Assembly (NCBI GenBank): GCA_028023455.1
Contig: JAQFVV010000003.1
Location: 1,262,001-1,326,000, forward strand
DNA from: Epiperipatus broadwayi
Taxonomy: Eukaryota > Onychophora > Udeonychophora > Euonychophora > Peripatidae
Length of the DNA: 64,000 nucleotides
Reading direction: 5' to 3'
Below the pieces are notes generated by a model. It saw only the letters and a program-made list of their open reading frames with translations, did not search any database and was not told where the DNA came from. The translations under genes and the position numbers were made by a program. How positions within the stretch are numbered: position 1 is the stretch's first letter; each line of letters starts with the position of its first letter. Shown here piece after piece: positions 25,206 to 37,154 of the stretch.

Positions 25206-25374
25206 ATGTTTTAAGAGAGTAGAATTTTAGAATTTTTCTTTACTCAAAAGATTGCATAAAACTTGTTTTAAATATGTTTTTTTTTAACTCACTGACCATC
25301 ACAACTCTCTTTTTGTCTTTGTAAAGTGAACATTTTTGCTTCATTTATTTTTTACTCCTAAGCTCCAAGAAATT

Positions 25375-25860
25375 TGACACCAAATTATGTGAAATTTCAT
25401 TCACCCACTGATCTTTATTTCTGAAAGTAATTATTCTGCTTACTAACGAAAACTGTGTGTGTAATTATGTTTTATTAAATATAATAAATAATTATTTTAA
25501 ATTTTAATTCAAGTTTTAAACAAATTGTTAAATTGATACAAACTACAAAATGAAATATATATTTCTTGTATGAATATTGCTTAAACCATTGTAATTTTTT
25601 GATATATTTGGTGTCAAAATGTGTAAAATTTTATCTGCTCATTGCTATTTATTTTTTAAATTAATTATTTGAACTTTTTGTCAAATTGCATGTCTAGGTG
25701 CTTACTAACAAAAACTGTGCTTGTAAATTATGTTTTTACTAAATATAATAAATATTTATTTTAAATTTTAATTTGAGTTTTAATCCAATTGTTAAATTGA
25801 AACAAACTACCAAACAATATATGTATATTCTTTGTATGCATATCGCTTTAAAACTACTTT
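25375..25860 (+). repeat. Diverged tandem repeat, about 240-bp unit
   Basis: Two copies (about 25375-25605 and 25607-25855) share the GCTTACTAACRAAAACTGTG, AAATATAATAAATA-TTATTT, GTTTTAA-CAAATTGTTAAATTG and AAACTAC-AAA blocks in order. A third copy begins at about 25855 (TTTTTATTTCTGTAAGTAATTATC). No coding content. Confidence 0.6.
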
Positions 25861-25919
25861 TTATTTCTGTAAGTAATTATCCTAACTAAATTAAAATGTT
25901 TTTAAATTGAAAAAAAATT

Positions 25920-26190
25920 AATGCTCTCTCATGATCATTATTTAAAACAAATGAAAGTTGTAAGAATAATTGTTAACTATGCGATACGTGAAGTTATTGA
26001 ATATTTTTCATATTTTTCCTGCCCTCTGTTCCATATCAAATGGATTAGGGTGGTATAACTTAATTAAATATCAATTTAAAATTTTTTAAATGTCAATTTT
26101 AAAATTTCGTTGTTACTTGAAAAAGATCAAAAGTTAACAAACAAACAGATTTCCCAAAATCAATAAAAGCATTTAAAAAGAAGTTCAATG
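25920..26190 (+). repeat. Dispersed repeat, copy 1 (inverted relative to 47.1 kb)
   Basis: Blocks such as ATTATTTAAAACAAATGAAAG, AGAATAATTGTTAACT, GTTCCATAT and GAAAAAGATCAAAAGTTAAC appear in reverse complement and reverse order at about 47085-47385. A shared element of about 270 bp is therefore present twice in opposite orientation. Its class is unknown. Confidence 0.6.
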
Positions 26191-26600
26191 TAAAATGATA
26201 ATTATATATGTCTTCTGTTCATTACTAGCAAAGGTTATATTGTATTATAATTATGTTTTATAATATTGTCAGCACATTTCTCCAGCTAAGATTATATGAA
26301 TATTCATTTGTCAACCAATATTAGGCATTTAAATGAGCTACCTGAAAAAAAATCCTGAACTTTTCAAACAAAAATTTTAGCTACTTATCATGAATTTAAA
26401 CTCAAAAGTCATGGCAGATGAAAGCTCTCATGAGATTCTTTATATTGATTAAATATTTTATTATAAAGAATGACAAATATATGTTAGTTTAAAATGAATA
26501 TGAAGACTGTATTTGAATGTAATAAAATATACATCAGGCATGATGTATTCAATATATAATCAATAAAATATAAATCTTTATTATATTATAATAACAACTT
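26191..26600. other. AT-rich stretch, no genes seen
   Basis: Nothing recognised. Confidence 0.4.
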
Positions 26601-26601
26601 A

Positions 26602-26817
26602 TATATATATATTGTAAGGGGGGGCCGGGGGGAAACTTATCTTCCCCTCCCTTCGGGGGGCGCCCTCTAGGCGTTTGACCTAGAAAAATTTTATAAAGGG
26701 GGAGTTATAGAAAAAAAAATTTTTTTTTTTTTGCCGCCCGTGGGGAAGGATTAAATAATAAAAAAAAAAAAAATAATAAATTTTATATAAAGGGGAGGAA
26801 AAAGGAAAAGGGAAAGG

Positions 26818-26862
<45 letters not shown>

Positions 26863-26872
26863 AAAAAATATA
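26602..26872. other. Homopolymer-rich island, possible assembly artefact
   Basis: Between two (TA)n tracts lies a run of G, C and A homopolymers (GGGGGGGCCGGGGGG, CCCTTCGGGGGGCGCCC, then a poly-A of about 40). This composition is unlike anything else around it. It resembles poorly resolved consensus over a difficult microsatellite rather than real genomic sequence. The open frame across it is meaningless. Confidence 0.5.
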
Positions 26873-27266
26873 TATATATAAGCCTTTTTTGATAATTCTA
26901 AATTTTTTACCCTTTTCAATATAATATCTTCTACTAATACTAACATGTATATTACGCACATAGTGACATTTTATTTATATATTTTCCTTTATATTACTTT
27001 TCATTTCTTATCCATTACCCAATCATTCATTAAATCAGTTGACTTTTTGTAAATATTCATACATGTATTTATATTATATTTTATGTAATTTGTTTCATAT
27101 ATTTTCCTTCTATTTATTTTTTTATATAATTTAATGGTCTTATGTTTTTAATACAATCTATAATGTATTTTCATGACAACAATTTCAATTGTCTATGAAG
27201 ATGCTTTTATTCTACATATATATTCAAAAAGGAACATACATAAAAAGTGGATATAAATTCTTTCAT

Positions 27267-27325
27267 ATGTCATAGCATCGGCTGGGATGCGAACCCACAC
27301 CCGTCTGCAACCAACAACTAAATAG
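27267..27325 (-). mobile_element. tRNA-derived SINE, 5'-truncated copy
   Basis: The minus strand reads ...TTGGTTGCAGACGGGTGTGG, GTTCGCATCCCAGCCGATGC and TATGACA. It has the pol III B box (GGTTCGCATCC) and the 3' motif GCCGATGCTATGACA shared with the copies at 30.5 and 46.8 kb. The 5' half with the A box is missing, and no clear target duplication remains. Confidence 0.75.
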
Positions 27326-27329
27326 AATT

Positions 27330-30300
27330 TTAATTATATATAGATAAAATAGCCAATTTGCATCTCTAACCCATCCATTGAGAAATAATAATGAAAAATA
27401 TATTTAACATACCATTTCTTTTATATTCTTTAACTAATAGCTATCTTGGTAAGAATTATGAATTGTTTATTTTTAGCTATCTATTATTAGCTCTTATATA
27501 TTATGTAAGATAAGATTTCTCTGTGCATTATGAGCTTTGTTTCTTAGATATTTTTGTTTTCAGTTGTGACCAACTTATCACAGTTTTTGGTTGGTTCACT
27601 TCTGCTATTATATATATAATTTTTCAACAATATCATGGATGATATTTAGTTTTTGAAAGTGACCATGCAGTGGTAGAAACATTAATCTGTCATGCTTATG
27701 ATCTAGTTTTGATTTCAGGAGAATAAATCTAGAATTTTTCAAAGTAGCTTAGGATTTTTTATTTACATAACCAATTCATATATGTCCTTGATAATCAGTC
27801 AAATATTGATCAATAAAGGTGTAATAGTCTATTCTTAGGAAAGATAAGAAATTTTAATCTATCATCATTCATCAGTTGAAAGCCTTAAAACTACTACATT
27901 TTTCTGTATGGTTCTTTCATGAGGGCTGCTAGAAAGATCTTTATTGTGGTGTGGTATATTTAAAGACTTTTAATTTTTATCCAGTTATTACTTATGAATA
28001 TTTGGAACCCTGTCATATCTTTAGTGCATCTATCTTTACTCATATAAGTTTTGTTTTAATATTGTGCTTATTCACTCATCTTCAAATCTATATGCAGCAT
28101 TGTTCATTGTTTTTATTTATAAATTATTTGCTTAAATATTAATCAATATTTTTTTCAAAAATATACTATTTTACAGTCTTTTTTTACTAGGTCTATTCTA
28201 TTGATAAAATCCTGATACTGTGTGCTTCGCTTTGCGAGCATTCCCGAATATTTTAATGAGAACCAAGCTTTAATTTTTTGTTTATATAAAATGTGTTTGT
28301 TCTCTTACATTTGTGAAAATACCTTTATAATGTCTTTGTCCAAAATAGAAAATGTTTTATTTCAACTGACATTGCTAAAACGTGGTTGTTTTATTAATTT
28401 AGAAATTATACATCCATTTCTCTTTTATTTCTTAAGAATTTTTTTTCTTTTCAAGCTTTCCAGTTAAAAAATAAAACTGACAAAAGAAAGGAAATATAAC
28501 AAATCTTAGAATAAAATTTAATATTGAATCAACTTTCCTCCTCATTCTTTGAATTTGTCAGATTTCATTTTATGTTTCTAGTTCATTTCTTTCTTTTAAA
28601 TAGATTATTATAAAAATTAACTAAGGCATTAATGTTGCTACGATACAAGTTTTAATTTATATATATTCCGTTATAGAGGTTTAACTTTAGTTAAAATTGC
28701 TATAATGTGATCGTAATAAAAAAAATCCTGGGAATAGCTTACCTTATCGATGGTCTATGTAAATATATGTGTGTTATATGGGCAACAGATTTATTAAAAA
28801 CTAATAGATACATAAGTATCCAACAATCAAACATCAAAGAATGAAATATATATAATTTATAAAAAAAAAATAACTTGCATCTTAACGTTTTAGAGTTTGA
28901 TATATTTGTCAGTCATGTCTACATTTTTATCAATATTTATTCTAACATAAATAAATTAGATATTTCTCAACCATCATAGTAATGTTTTTAGACTTTGTTG
29001 ATCCAAATATAGGTCTATATATTTATGTATGCTGTAATGCTTTTAAGTCATTAAGACACAATCAGACTGCATTTTAATGCAACCTAAATGTATAGAATTA
29101 GTGAGTAAAGATGCATGTATGTATGGATTTTAAAGGTGAACTACTTTAGTGCCATTTACCTTATCAGATGGATGTCTACCCAATACATCATATTTTGTAT
29201 TTTAGCCCAGTATTGGTTTTTTGAATGTCCTGTGAATGTTTTGATTTACATTACAGGTTGTTCACACACAAAAAAAAACAACAGATTAAATATGAATATA
29301 AAATTTATTATTAAGTTATTATTAAATGAATACATAAAAGTCTAACTATAACATTTATAACATTTTCATTGGAATAAAATTTACATCTTTAATATATATT
29401 TCCATTTTTGATGTCAATACTTTTACCTGGCTCTTCATTATTTCTTCTATATTAGCTTTTATTTTAACTCAAATCTTATAATCCTAAATGTTTTATAAAA
29501 CATGTATGTGTTGATAGAATACGATATAGCTAAACATTTTTATATTTTAATCATCCTCTGCTAAACCATATTAAAGCTATTTTATTAAGTATTTTAAACA
29601 TTAAGACATTCTATTCTAGGCAAGTATGGAAACTTATAATCTTTATAACCATTAATAATTTATTATACTTTAAAGCCAATAATATATTATGATGGTTATA
29701 ATGTTCCAGAAAATAGACTACAGTGATATAAAAACATAACTCTTAATTATTAATAAATATGGGAATACTTGCCATTTTTATATCAAAAATACTGATATTT
29801 GAATGAATATTTCACCCCACATAGAAGATCGATTCATAAATACATAATTTAAAAAAAAGTGTTGTTGTATCTTCATTGTTATTTAACTTCAAACATTATT
29901 CACTATTGTATATTCAACCTTTAATAGTATTTTATATATTCACACACACACAGTATATATATGTATACATAAACTTTTATATCATTACTTTCATTGATTC
30001 AATATAATTATCTTTACAATTTGACTGAAAAACTTCTGTTTAACTAAAGAATATTAACTTCATACAAATAAATATTTTCTTAATAATTTATTAATCAGTC
30101 TCATTATATCATAGCATTATAATTTTGTTCACATAAATCTCATAATATATTTAATAATCCATCTCTGTTATCAAAATGAATGCAAACTTGAATACAGGCA
30201 TTAGAAATAATTCCTGCTTTCACATATAAAATAAACAATAGATCATTAAATATTAAAAATTTAATCTTATGTTCTTAGCACGAACATTTTAATTTGACTA

Positions 30301-30440
30301 TAATATACATATATGACTAAGATTATTTAATTTTCACAACAAAGAAACTTTTTTTAATATGCTTCCTTCTGTATAGACTTAATATAACCCACAATTTGGA
30401 AATAATAATTACTTAAATTTTTCTTTTCTTTTAAAACAGT
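27330..30440. other. AT-rich stretch, no genes seen
   Basis: Several chance open frames of 60-81 codons (27951-28142, 28222-28467, 29115-29345) are hydrophobic and low-complexity, with no family resemblance. No RNA gene or element end is recognised. Confidence 0.45.
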
Positions 30441-30444
30441 AAAT

Positions 30445-30461
30445 TATTTCTTTATAATTTT
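30445..30461. repeat. Left 17-bp target site duplication of SINE
   Basis: TATTTCTTTATAATTTT, identical to 30568-30584. Confidence 0.9.
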
Positions 30462-30567
30462 TTTTTTTTTTAATGTGTCATAGCATCGGCCGGGAAGCGA
30501 ACCCGCTAACCCGTGACAACTGCTTGTAAGGTCGCCGTGCTGACCACTCGACTTACCAACGCTTGAC
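30462..30567 (-). mobile_element. tRNA-derived SINE, full-length copy
   Basis: Read on the minus strand the element starts GTCAAGCGTTGG. It carries an A-box-like TAAGTCGAGTGG and a B box GGTTCGCTTCC, ends GGCCGATGCTATGACACA and runs into a poly-A tail (poly-T on the plus strand). Exact 17-bp duplications flank it. SINEs of this kind are transcribed by RNA polymerase III and copied by the machinery of a partner LINE. The perfect duplication marks a comparatively recent insertion. Confidence 0.9.
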
Positions 30568-30584
30568 TATTTCTTTATAATTTT
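30568..30584. repeat. Right 17-bp target site duplication of SINE
   Basis: TATTTCTTTATAATTTT, identical to 30445-30461. Confidence 0.9.
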
Positions 30585-30942
30585 CTGACATCAAGTATAA
30601 AGCATTTTAAATGATACAGTTATTACCTTTTTACATATATATTCAGACTAATTTAAGCATGACTAACTTTCAGATTCTTTTAAACAATCTAACAAGAGAG
30701 TTGAGGAAAAAAAAACTTTCTTTTTAAAAAAAAAAAAAATTTAAACAAAATATTTACATAAAAGAAATAATATAAAACAATTGTATACATAAATGCATAA
30801 AAAAAAGTAAAACTTAATATCACTATGAAATATCATTTTAACAATGAACAATAATTTTCATAATTGATTTTCAAAATATATATCTAAATAGAAAGAGCAT
30901 TTTATAATTAATTTTATAGTTTTTATAATTCAAAATAAGTAT

Positions 30943-30985
30943 ATCCCCCCCGGGGGAAAAAAGGAAAAAAAAAAAAAAATATATA
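30943..30985. other. Homopolymer-rich island next to (TA)n, possible artefact
   Basis: TATATCCCCCCCGGGGG, then AAAAAAGG and a long A run into ATATAT. It has the same style as the islands at 26.6 and 34.3 kb. Confidence 0.45.
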
Positions 30986-31439
30986 TCTTTATTTTGCATT
31001 TTTGGACCCATACACATATATAACTACATAGTTGATTTACTAGAAAAATTTTCTCCATATCATTTATATAATTTTTCCTTTTTTGTTTTGCATAATGATA
31101 GAGCTTCAGGTTACACAGGATTAAAGCACGTTCACTTTTTATTTTACTGCAGTAATCATAAAGAATTTTAAATCAGTCATTTTCTGAAATAAATATGGCT
31201 TTATCTCTTGCATTTTATAAGTTTTTAGCATTTAGAATTTGCTGTATGATCTCGGGAAATTTGGGGAAATCAAACTTTTTTGTAATCTTCCATGTACAAT
31301 AGCCTATTGTTGAATAGACATAGTTTGAAAAGGCAAATAAATTGGTACACATCATTCACAAGCTAGAATTTTACTGAGTTTTCTTATTTAAAACCTTATT
31401 TAGTATAACTAAGATATGTTAGATTATTTCCATCATCTA

Positions 31440-31740
31440 TCATTAAATGTTGAATGTCTAGAAAATTTTGAAAAATACAAACAACTGTTAGTAATAACAC
31501 ATAAATAGACAACACAGGTGAGTAGATTACATGTATCTACAGTAACAGACCATGTATGTGCTAGTGAACATATGTTCACTTGGGAAAATAAAATAAAAAT
31601 ATTTGAAAAAGAGAAAAAGGTGCAAAGAAGAAAATTCAAAGAAGCTACTCATATGGCAATGGAAATAGTCCTATAAGTCAAGCCATGTGGCAATACTTAA
31701 TGTCTGGACACCTCTAATTAATCTTGCTCTTAGAGAAAAG
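31440..31740 (+). pseudogene. Probable PLE GIY-YIG endonuclease tail, decayed
   Basis: Around 31545-31660 the plus strand reads EHMFTWENKIKIFEKEKK, then VQRRKFKEATHMAME. This resembles the end of GIY-YIG domains in Penelope-like and related elements, where H-x-F-x-W...KIL-x-x-E...RKxxEAxHI precedes the C-terminus. Upstream codons (TDHVC, then NTGE in another frame) are consistent with the decayed preceding region. No YIG core or reverse transcriptase is recognisable. The assignment rests on one block. Confidence 0.45.
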
Positions 31741-33025
31741 TTAAAAAATTGGAAGAACAGGGAGGATTTGAACCAGCCCTCATAGAAATGTATATGAAAT
31801 TTCTGACTGTTGTCTTTGGTATGATAGTTGTTGGTTAGAGAATTGTCTCAAAATTCAATATTCAAGAATACAAAGGTGTAACTTCAACTGCTATGCTAAT
31901 ATTGTTACTGATAAGGCCAGAAACACCTGCAAAAGAGCATTTAAGTTTAATTTACTAACCTGTGTTATCTATTTGTCTTATTACTAACAATTGTTTATAT
32001 TTGAAAAAGTTGAAATAAAGTTTAACATTTTCTACACATTCAATATTTAATGGTAGATAATGGAAATAGACCAACATATTATCACATCTAATATACCATT
32101 ATGAATACCTTCAGTCAAATATAAAAGAATAATTTCTATTTAATCTTTAATTAAAACATTTTTTTAAATTTCAAAATAGTTTTCCAAAATTTTGATCTAA
32201 GCAATTTATATTTAGTTTATTCTTTTTTAATAATAGTATTATAAGAATTCTTTTATCTAATTTTTTTCTGCATAAAAAACAACTTTAGTTATATTAATTA
32301 ACATTTTAATCAATTTTTAGTAACAAAAAAGTGAAACATTTCATTTCTTTTCTTTTAATATTGAATGAATATAATTTTGAATGTGTTTTACCTTTTTTTC
32401 CCCTTAAAATTAATTTGCAATTATTTTTAGCACACATACATATATTCATAAATAAATATATATTAAACCTATTTTTTAATGTTTGTAAATGACTAAATAT
32501 TTTAAAGTGTGTGTTGATTCTACAATGACAACAGTACCTATTTTAAACCCTAAGACTATTCCTGCCTATTCTACTTGCCTTAGCAATGAAACACTATTTC
32601 ATTTCATTTATTTCAGATTCATCCATATATATATAAATATTGACTTGTTGTTAATAATAGTGTTTTGTTTTGATCAGATATGCTATTATCTGAAAATAGA
32701 GGTCAGTAAAGAAAGTTGAGTGTTACATGGACTAAAAATTTTTATATGTATTTGTAAAGATTAAACAGACTTTAAATAGACAATATTAAGATAAAGACAT
32801 TTTCAGCAGTTTTTCATATAGAAACAGATAAGGAAAAACATTAACTTTTCAGATCTGTCAATTGTAAAGTGATAAGAGTTTTAATATTTTCCATTCTTAA
32901 CTTGTAGATAAGAATAATTAGGTAACTATTTACTGATCAATAATAAATAGCTATCTGAGCTGGCCATGGATCTGCTACCTGAAAAAAATTCTAAACCTGA
33001 TTAGAATCTGAACATTTTTCAAAGT
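31741..33025. other. AT-rich stretch, no genes seen
   Basis: A possible B box on the minus strand (GGTTCAAATCC, about 31770-31780) hints at an old tRNA-like insertion, but no A box accompanies it. Nothing else is recognised. Confidence 0.4.
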
Positions 33026-33030
33026 TTACT

Positions 33031-33098
33031 AATTAGGATTTGAACCAAGGTCATAAACATTATAGATACATGCTTAATCATGGAGCTAGTCCTATTAA
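33031..33098 (-). mobile_element. tRNA-like sequence, probable old SINE head
   Basis: The minus strand has TAGCTCCATGATTAAGC (A-box-like) and GGTTCAAATCC (B box) about 30 bases apart. Short flanking complementarity (TAGGA...TCCTA) could form part of an acceptor stem. The D and anticodon arms do not fold well, so this is not proposed as a functional tRNA. It differs from the SINE family at 30.5 and 46.8 kb. Confidence 0.45.
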
Positions 33099-33099
33099 T

Positions 33100-34230
33100 A
33101 GATTTTGAACAAAAAATAGTAAGAAGTTGAAGTTACATAAAAAAAGGTAACTGCTTTTTAAAAATATCATTAGATAAATTATAAAGTCATAAACTAGAAT
33201 GTATCACATATGAACATTACTTGTCTCCACCATCTTAATTCTGTACATTAGAAAGTGGTGATTAGGACTAGTTGGCAATGTCATCAGATAGATTTCTAGA
33301 AGAATAGTACTTGTATTGCTATATTTTTTTCTATATGGATAATTTTTTTGTTGACATTGCCATATAGTGTTCATTGCCTAAATTCAATAAATGCATAACT
33401 TGTTATGAGCAAAAAACAATACAGAGAGATAAGTGGCTAAAATCCAAAATATGCATAACTTAATATGAATAAAAATAGAAGTTAATATAATTCAAAATTC
33501 AATGCATATTTATCAAATTATAAGTAAAAAAAATATTGCTTTAGAATATATTGATTTTAAAACTACTCTCATGGCATTTGCAAAATGGCATGGAATATCC
33601 ATTATAGAGAATGTCCACTTATGTGTATATGTCAATATAAATTGCAATCACTAAACTACTTTAATCAATAATTAAAATATCAAAATGAATCTAAACATAT
33701 AGGACCATACTCCTGAGAGTTGAGAAACTTACCAGGTGTGATAGACTATAATTCTTATCCCTTTATAATTAAAGTGTAACTAATTATACATAATCTACAT
33801 AAATAGTTTTATGGTATAGTGCTACCTTATTTGCTGCTATGCTTTTAAGCAGGGAGTCTGATCCATACTCAATCTAGTTAGCCATCACAATTTGTCAGAA
33901 ATGAATATCTAACTATTCTTTAAAAACCATTAAAAACCTCATTTGGAAGGCTTCATAAGTAATGCCTCTGTTTTCACTGCTTGGAGAATGTTAAAGAGGT
34001 ATTTGACTTACAATGAGCTATTAGAAAGCTTATATATATATATAAAATAATAATTTTATAAACTACAGATCAATTTAACAAGGCACAAATTTAATTTCAG
34101 ATAATTTCTACAATATAGATGGAATTCTAAGAACGAAATAATTTTATTAAAATACTATAATCTATACTTTGAAGGCTAAATGAAAATATGAAAGTAAAAA
34201 GTAACTATTGGAAGAAAATCTTAGAATAGT
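33100..34230. other. AT-rich stretch, no genes seen
   Basis: Nothing recognised. Confidence 0.4.
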
Positions 34231-34233
34231 TCT

Positions 34234-34440
34234 GCACACACACACACACACACACACAAATAGGTTACACAAAACCAATGTATAAGTTTTTTTTTATAAA
34301 AAAAAGAGTAAAATTCCTACCTCCTTTTCCCCCCCCATCGTTTTTAGGTGTTCTCCCCTCTTTGGGGTAGGTAGATATAACCCCCTCTATTTTTGGAACT
34401 TTCTCTTTTATGTTTTAGGGTATATATATATATATATTCC
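34234..34440. other. (AC)n microsatellite followed by a homopolymer-rich island
   Basis: A (CA) tract at 34234-34258 is followed by a C/T/G-homopolymer-rich patch (TTTTCCCCCCCCATCG, CCCCTCTTTGGGG) that ends in (TA)n at 34422-34437. The patch resembles the islands at 26.6 and 30.9 kb and may be unreliable consensus. Confidence 0.5.
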
Positions 34441-34537
34441 TTAGCCAGTAAAGAATCCATGAAAATAATAAATATACAAACTAACTAAAGGAAAAATAAA
34501 AACATAATAAAAACACACAATTACTTCTCTATAAAAC

Positions 34538-34581
34538 TGCTTTAATTTTTCAACCAGCAAACTGGTTTTCATCAGAAAACA
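34538..34581 (-). ncRNA. Hammerhead-like motif, family B left arm
   Basis: On the minus strand: TGTTTT (stem I 5' strand), CTGATGA, an extra A and a further A, then a 6-bp stem AACCAG/CTGGTT closing TTTG, then GAAA, a short AT-rich stem III region, and AAAGCA, which pairs with TGTTTT (one G-U). All core elements are present. Departures from the consensus are the A at the base of stem II, where G-C is usual, and a weak stem III. Activity is uncertain. Confidence 0.45.
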
Positions 34582-34884
34582 CAGCAAAATGGCTATTTCC
34601 AGAATTTAAACGCTAAAATATTACAGATAGTTATGTATCAGATAACAAAACTAATTTCTATAGGTTAAACATCTTTACAAAACTTCATATAAAAAATACA
34701 AAAAAAAAATTCTTTCACAAAAAACTTATTTAAAAAACTAAAACCATACATATTATTATATATTAAAATATATCAAAAAACCAATAAAAATATACTATTA
34801 TATATGTACTCACCAAGAAAATTATATATATATTCTACTATATGTATTTTACTATATATATATCTTATACATATATAATGTATA

Positions 34885-34923
<39 letters not shown>

Positions 34924-35132
34924 GATGATGATGATGATGATGTATGGTTTAGTTTTTTAAAATAAGTTTTTTGCGAAAGAATTTTTTTTGTATTTTTTAC
35001 ACAAAGTTCTGTAAATATTTTTTATATAGAATTTTTTAAAGATTTTTAAACTATAGAAAATAGTTTTATTATCTGATATGTAACTATCTGTAATATTTTA
35101 GCATTTAAATTCTGGAAATAGCCATTTTGCTG

Positions 35133-35176
35133 TGCTTTCTGATGAAAAACAATCTGCTGGTTGAAATATTAAAGCA
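35133..35176 (+). ncRNA. Hammerhead-like motif, family B right arm
   Basis: TGCTTT (35133-35138), CTGATGA (35139-35145), GAAA (35163-35166) and AAAGCA (35171-35176). Here stem I is six perfect Watson-Crick pairs, whereas the left-arm copy uses one G-U, so pairing is kept. Stem II (AACAATCTGCTGGTT) is mismatched in this copy. Confidence 0.4.
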
Positions 35177-35227
35177 GTTTTATAGAGAAGTAATTGTGTG
35201 TTTTTATTATGTTTTTCTTTTAGTTAG

Positions 35228-35229
<2 letters not shown>

Positions 35230-35310
<81 letters not shown>
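35230..35310. repeat. (TA)n microsatellite
   Basis: About 80 bases of TA dinucleotides with one interruption, immediately after the palindrome. Confidence 0.9.
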
Positions 35311-35314
<4 letters not shown>

Positions 35315-35319
35315 GTTCT

Positions 35320-36950
35320 TTGTGATTGCCAGCAGATGGAGATTTGAGTACTTCAATATTCACATTCAACTTACTATACTATATTGACTATATATATGCA
35401 TATTAGTGTAGTTATCACTACCTGATGATATTGGACTTACATATAATTACTACCATACAAGCATATTAATTTACTTAATGGTCACAAAGAGTTATATAAT
35501 AAGAATCAATGAGAATTTGGGATGAAAGATAACTATTATTACTCTAAAGAGCACCATCATTTAGCCTTGTAAACTGGACGATTACACAACAAGCTTTAAC
35601 TCTTTTAATCATATTCATTCATTATCATATGATTAATTAAATTAGCATAATTTTGATAATGTTTGATGATCATACAATCCGAAGATATATATATATATTT
35701 ACTACTTTCTTTCCCAATCAAGTGATATTTTACAGTTGAATTTTTAAAACTAATAATAGATGCCTTTACAATATATGCAGCATATCAGTTTTTGCAATAT
35801 GACAATCATTAATAAAATAATTCACATTCCAAAATTGAATACTTTCAATATTATAATTATAAAAGAATTTAATTTTATGTTTTTTTATATATGTAAATAG
35901 AATGAAAAAATCTCATTTGGCACAATGTTGTCAGTCTTCAGTTCATTTTTTAAAGTTTCACTTAACAGTCACAGATTAAGGCATCTGAAATACTTTTATT
36001 TTCATGTTTAAAGTTATCTTGATATAAGTATAATTGCAAGTTTTAATATAACAGCTTTTTATATTCATTAGGCTATTGGATCAGTTCTTAGAATATTACA
36101 AATGATAGGTGTTTAGTAGGCTTTGATGAAACTTTGGCTGGACCTTTTTTTTCTTCATCTAATAATCCCATGGATTAGATGTTGATGTTCAATTCAAATG
36201 CACAGTTTGCTTAGCAAGCCATGACAATTAGGTTAAGCACAATTACGATAAAATTATGATCTGAGACATTGCACACATAGTAATACTATAAAAGTCTCTA
36301 TTACCTTTACTAATAAATTATAAGCAAGACAGCACCTTTATTATTTTGAACAAGCTTTAATTCATCCAAGTTTCTAGAAGAAATTAGTTACACCAAAATC
36401 AACTTAATTACTTAATGCTCTTAAGTTGTTTACAAATTAATATAGAATTTTCCCTTTTTCATGATGAATTTTATTTTATTTTTTTAAATTTAAATAATTT
36501 TTTTTTATGTTTAATTAACAAACATTTTATTATTCTTTAATAATTTCATGTTATTTTTTTTATTATGAAATAAAATTTTAATTATGGTCTGTTATGTTAA
36601 ATCTACATGGTTTTTTTTTTTTACAATATTTGAAAAATTATGACATTAAAATTTATTTTTAGAACACAAACAATTTTTTTTTCATTTTTTCTTGTCGTAA
36701 ATTCTCACCCCACAAACAACTATTAATTTAATTCTATAATCTAATATTATTATTTTGGAGATAGTTAAAAAACATTTATTTTATCATTTCTAATCTCTTA
36801 GAGATTTTTACTGATAACTAAATTTCACAGATACCATTTAATTACTCTAACTGCATGATTAACATAGATCAACCTTACTTTTATATGTGTATTTTATTAG
36901 CTTAGACCTGGTTCATGTTGATATATATATATACAAACCTTATAAATATA
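35320..36950. other. AT-rich stretch, no genes seen
   Basis: Long T and A runs; nothing recognised. Confidence 0.45.
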
Positions 36951-36954
36951 TAAT

Positions 36955-37143
36955 TCTAAAAAAATATTTATCCTGTTTTTCTGCAATAATTGTAATGATA
37001 CAAAAAATGTTAAAACATTTAACAACATAACAGGTTTGAATTTTTAATAAAGAAAATTTATTTAAAGCTGAGCACTTTCTCTACTGAATAGGATCATAAT
37101 CGTAGCATTGAGTGATTAAAGGAAGTTGAGATCTAGTTTTAAA
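36955..37143 (-). repeat. Inverted copy of the PLE 3' end (left arm)
   Basis: This segment is the reverse complement of 37560-37745, including TTAAAACATTTAACA, AAAGAAAATTTATTTAAAGC and GGAAGTTGAGATCTA. The same sequence ends the longer PLE copy at 40080-40235. An inverted terminal fragment next to a partial direct copy is typical of Penelope-like element insertions. Confidence 0.75.
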
Positions 37144-37154
37144 AGGCTTCACAT

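Larger units (their letters stand above)
34478..35232. mobile_element. 755-bp palindrome with a hammerhead-like motif in each arm (family B)
   Basis: The left arm begins AACTAACTAAAGG at 34479 and the right arm ends CTTTTAGTTAGTT at about 35229. The arms match in reverse complement through the AAACTGCTTTAAT/ATTAAAGCAGTTT, GCCATTTTGCTGTG, ATTTCCAGAATTTAAA and AAACTAAACCATAC-type blocks. The centre holds AT-rich sequence and (TTA)n/(GAT)n microsatellites (34887-34942). No protein is encoded. Both arms contain the CTGATGA...GAAA motif. The layout is the same as the 24.5-kb palindrome but the sequence is unrelated. Confidence 0.75.

Noticed and set aside
26680-26961. 93-codon open frame rich in Phe
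   Set aside because: Produced by translating a poly-A run in the homopolymer island.
30462-30567. Functional tRNA gene
   Set aside because: A and B boxes are present, but the acceptor and anticodon arms do not form a proper cloverleaf, and the poly-A tail and target duplications show it is a SINE.
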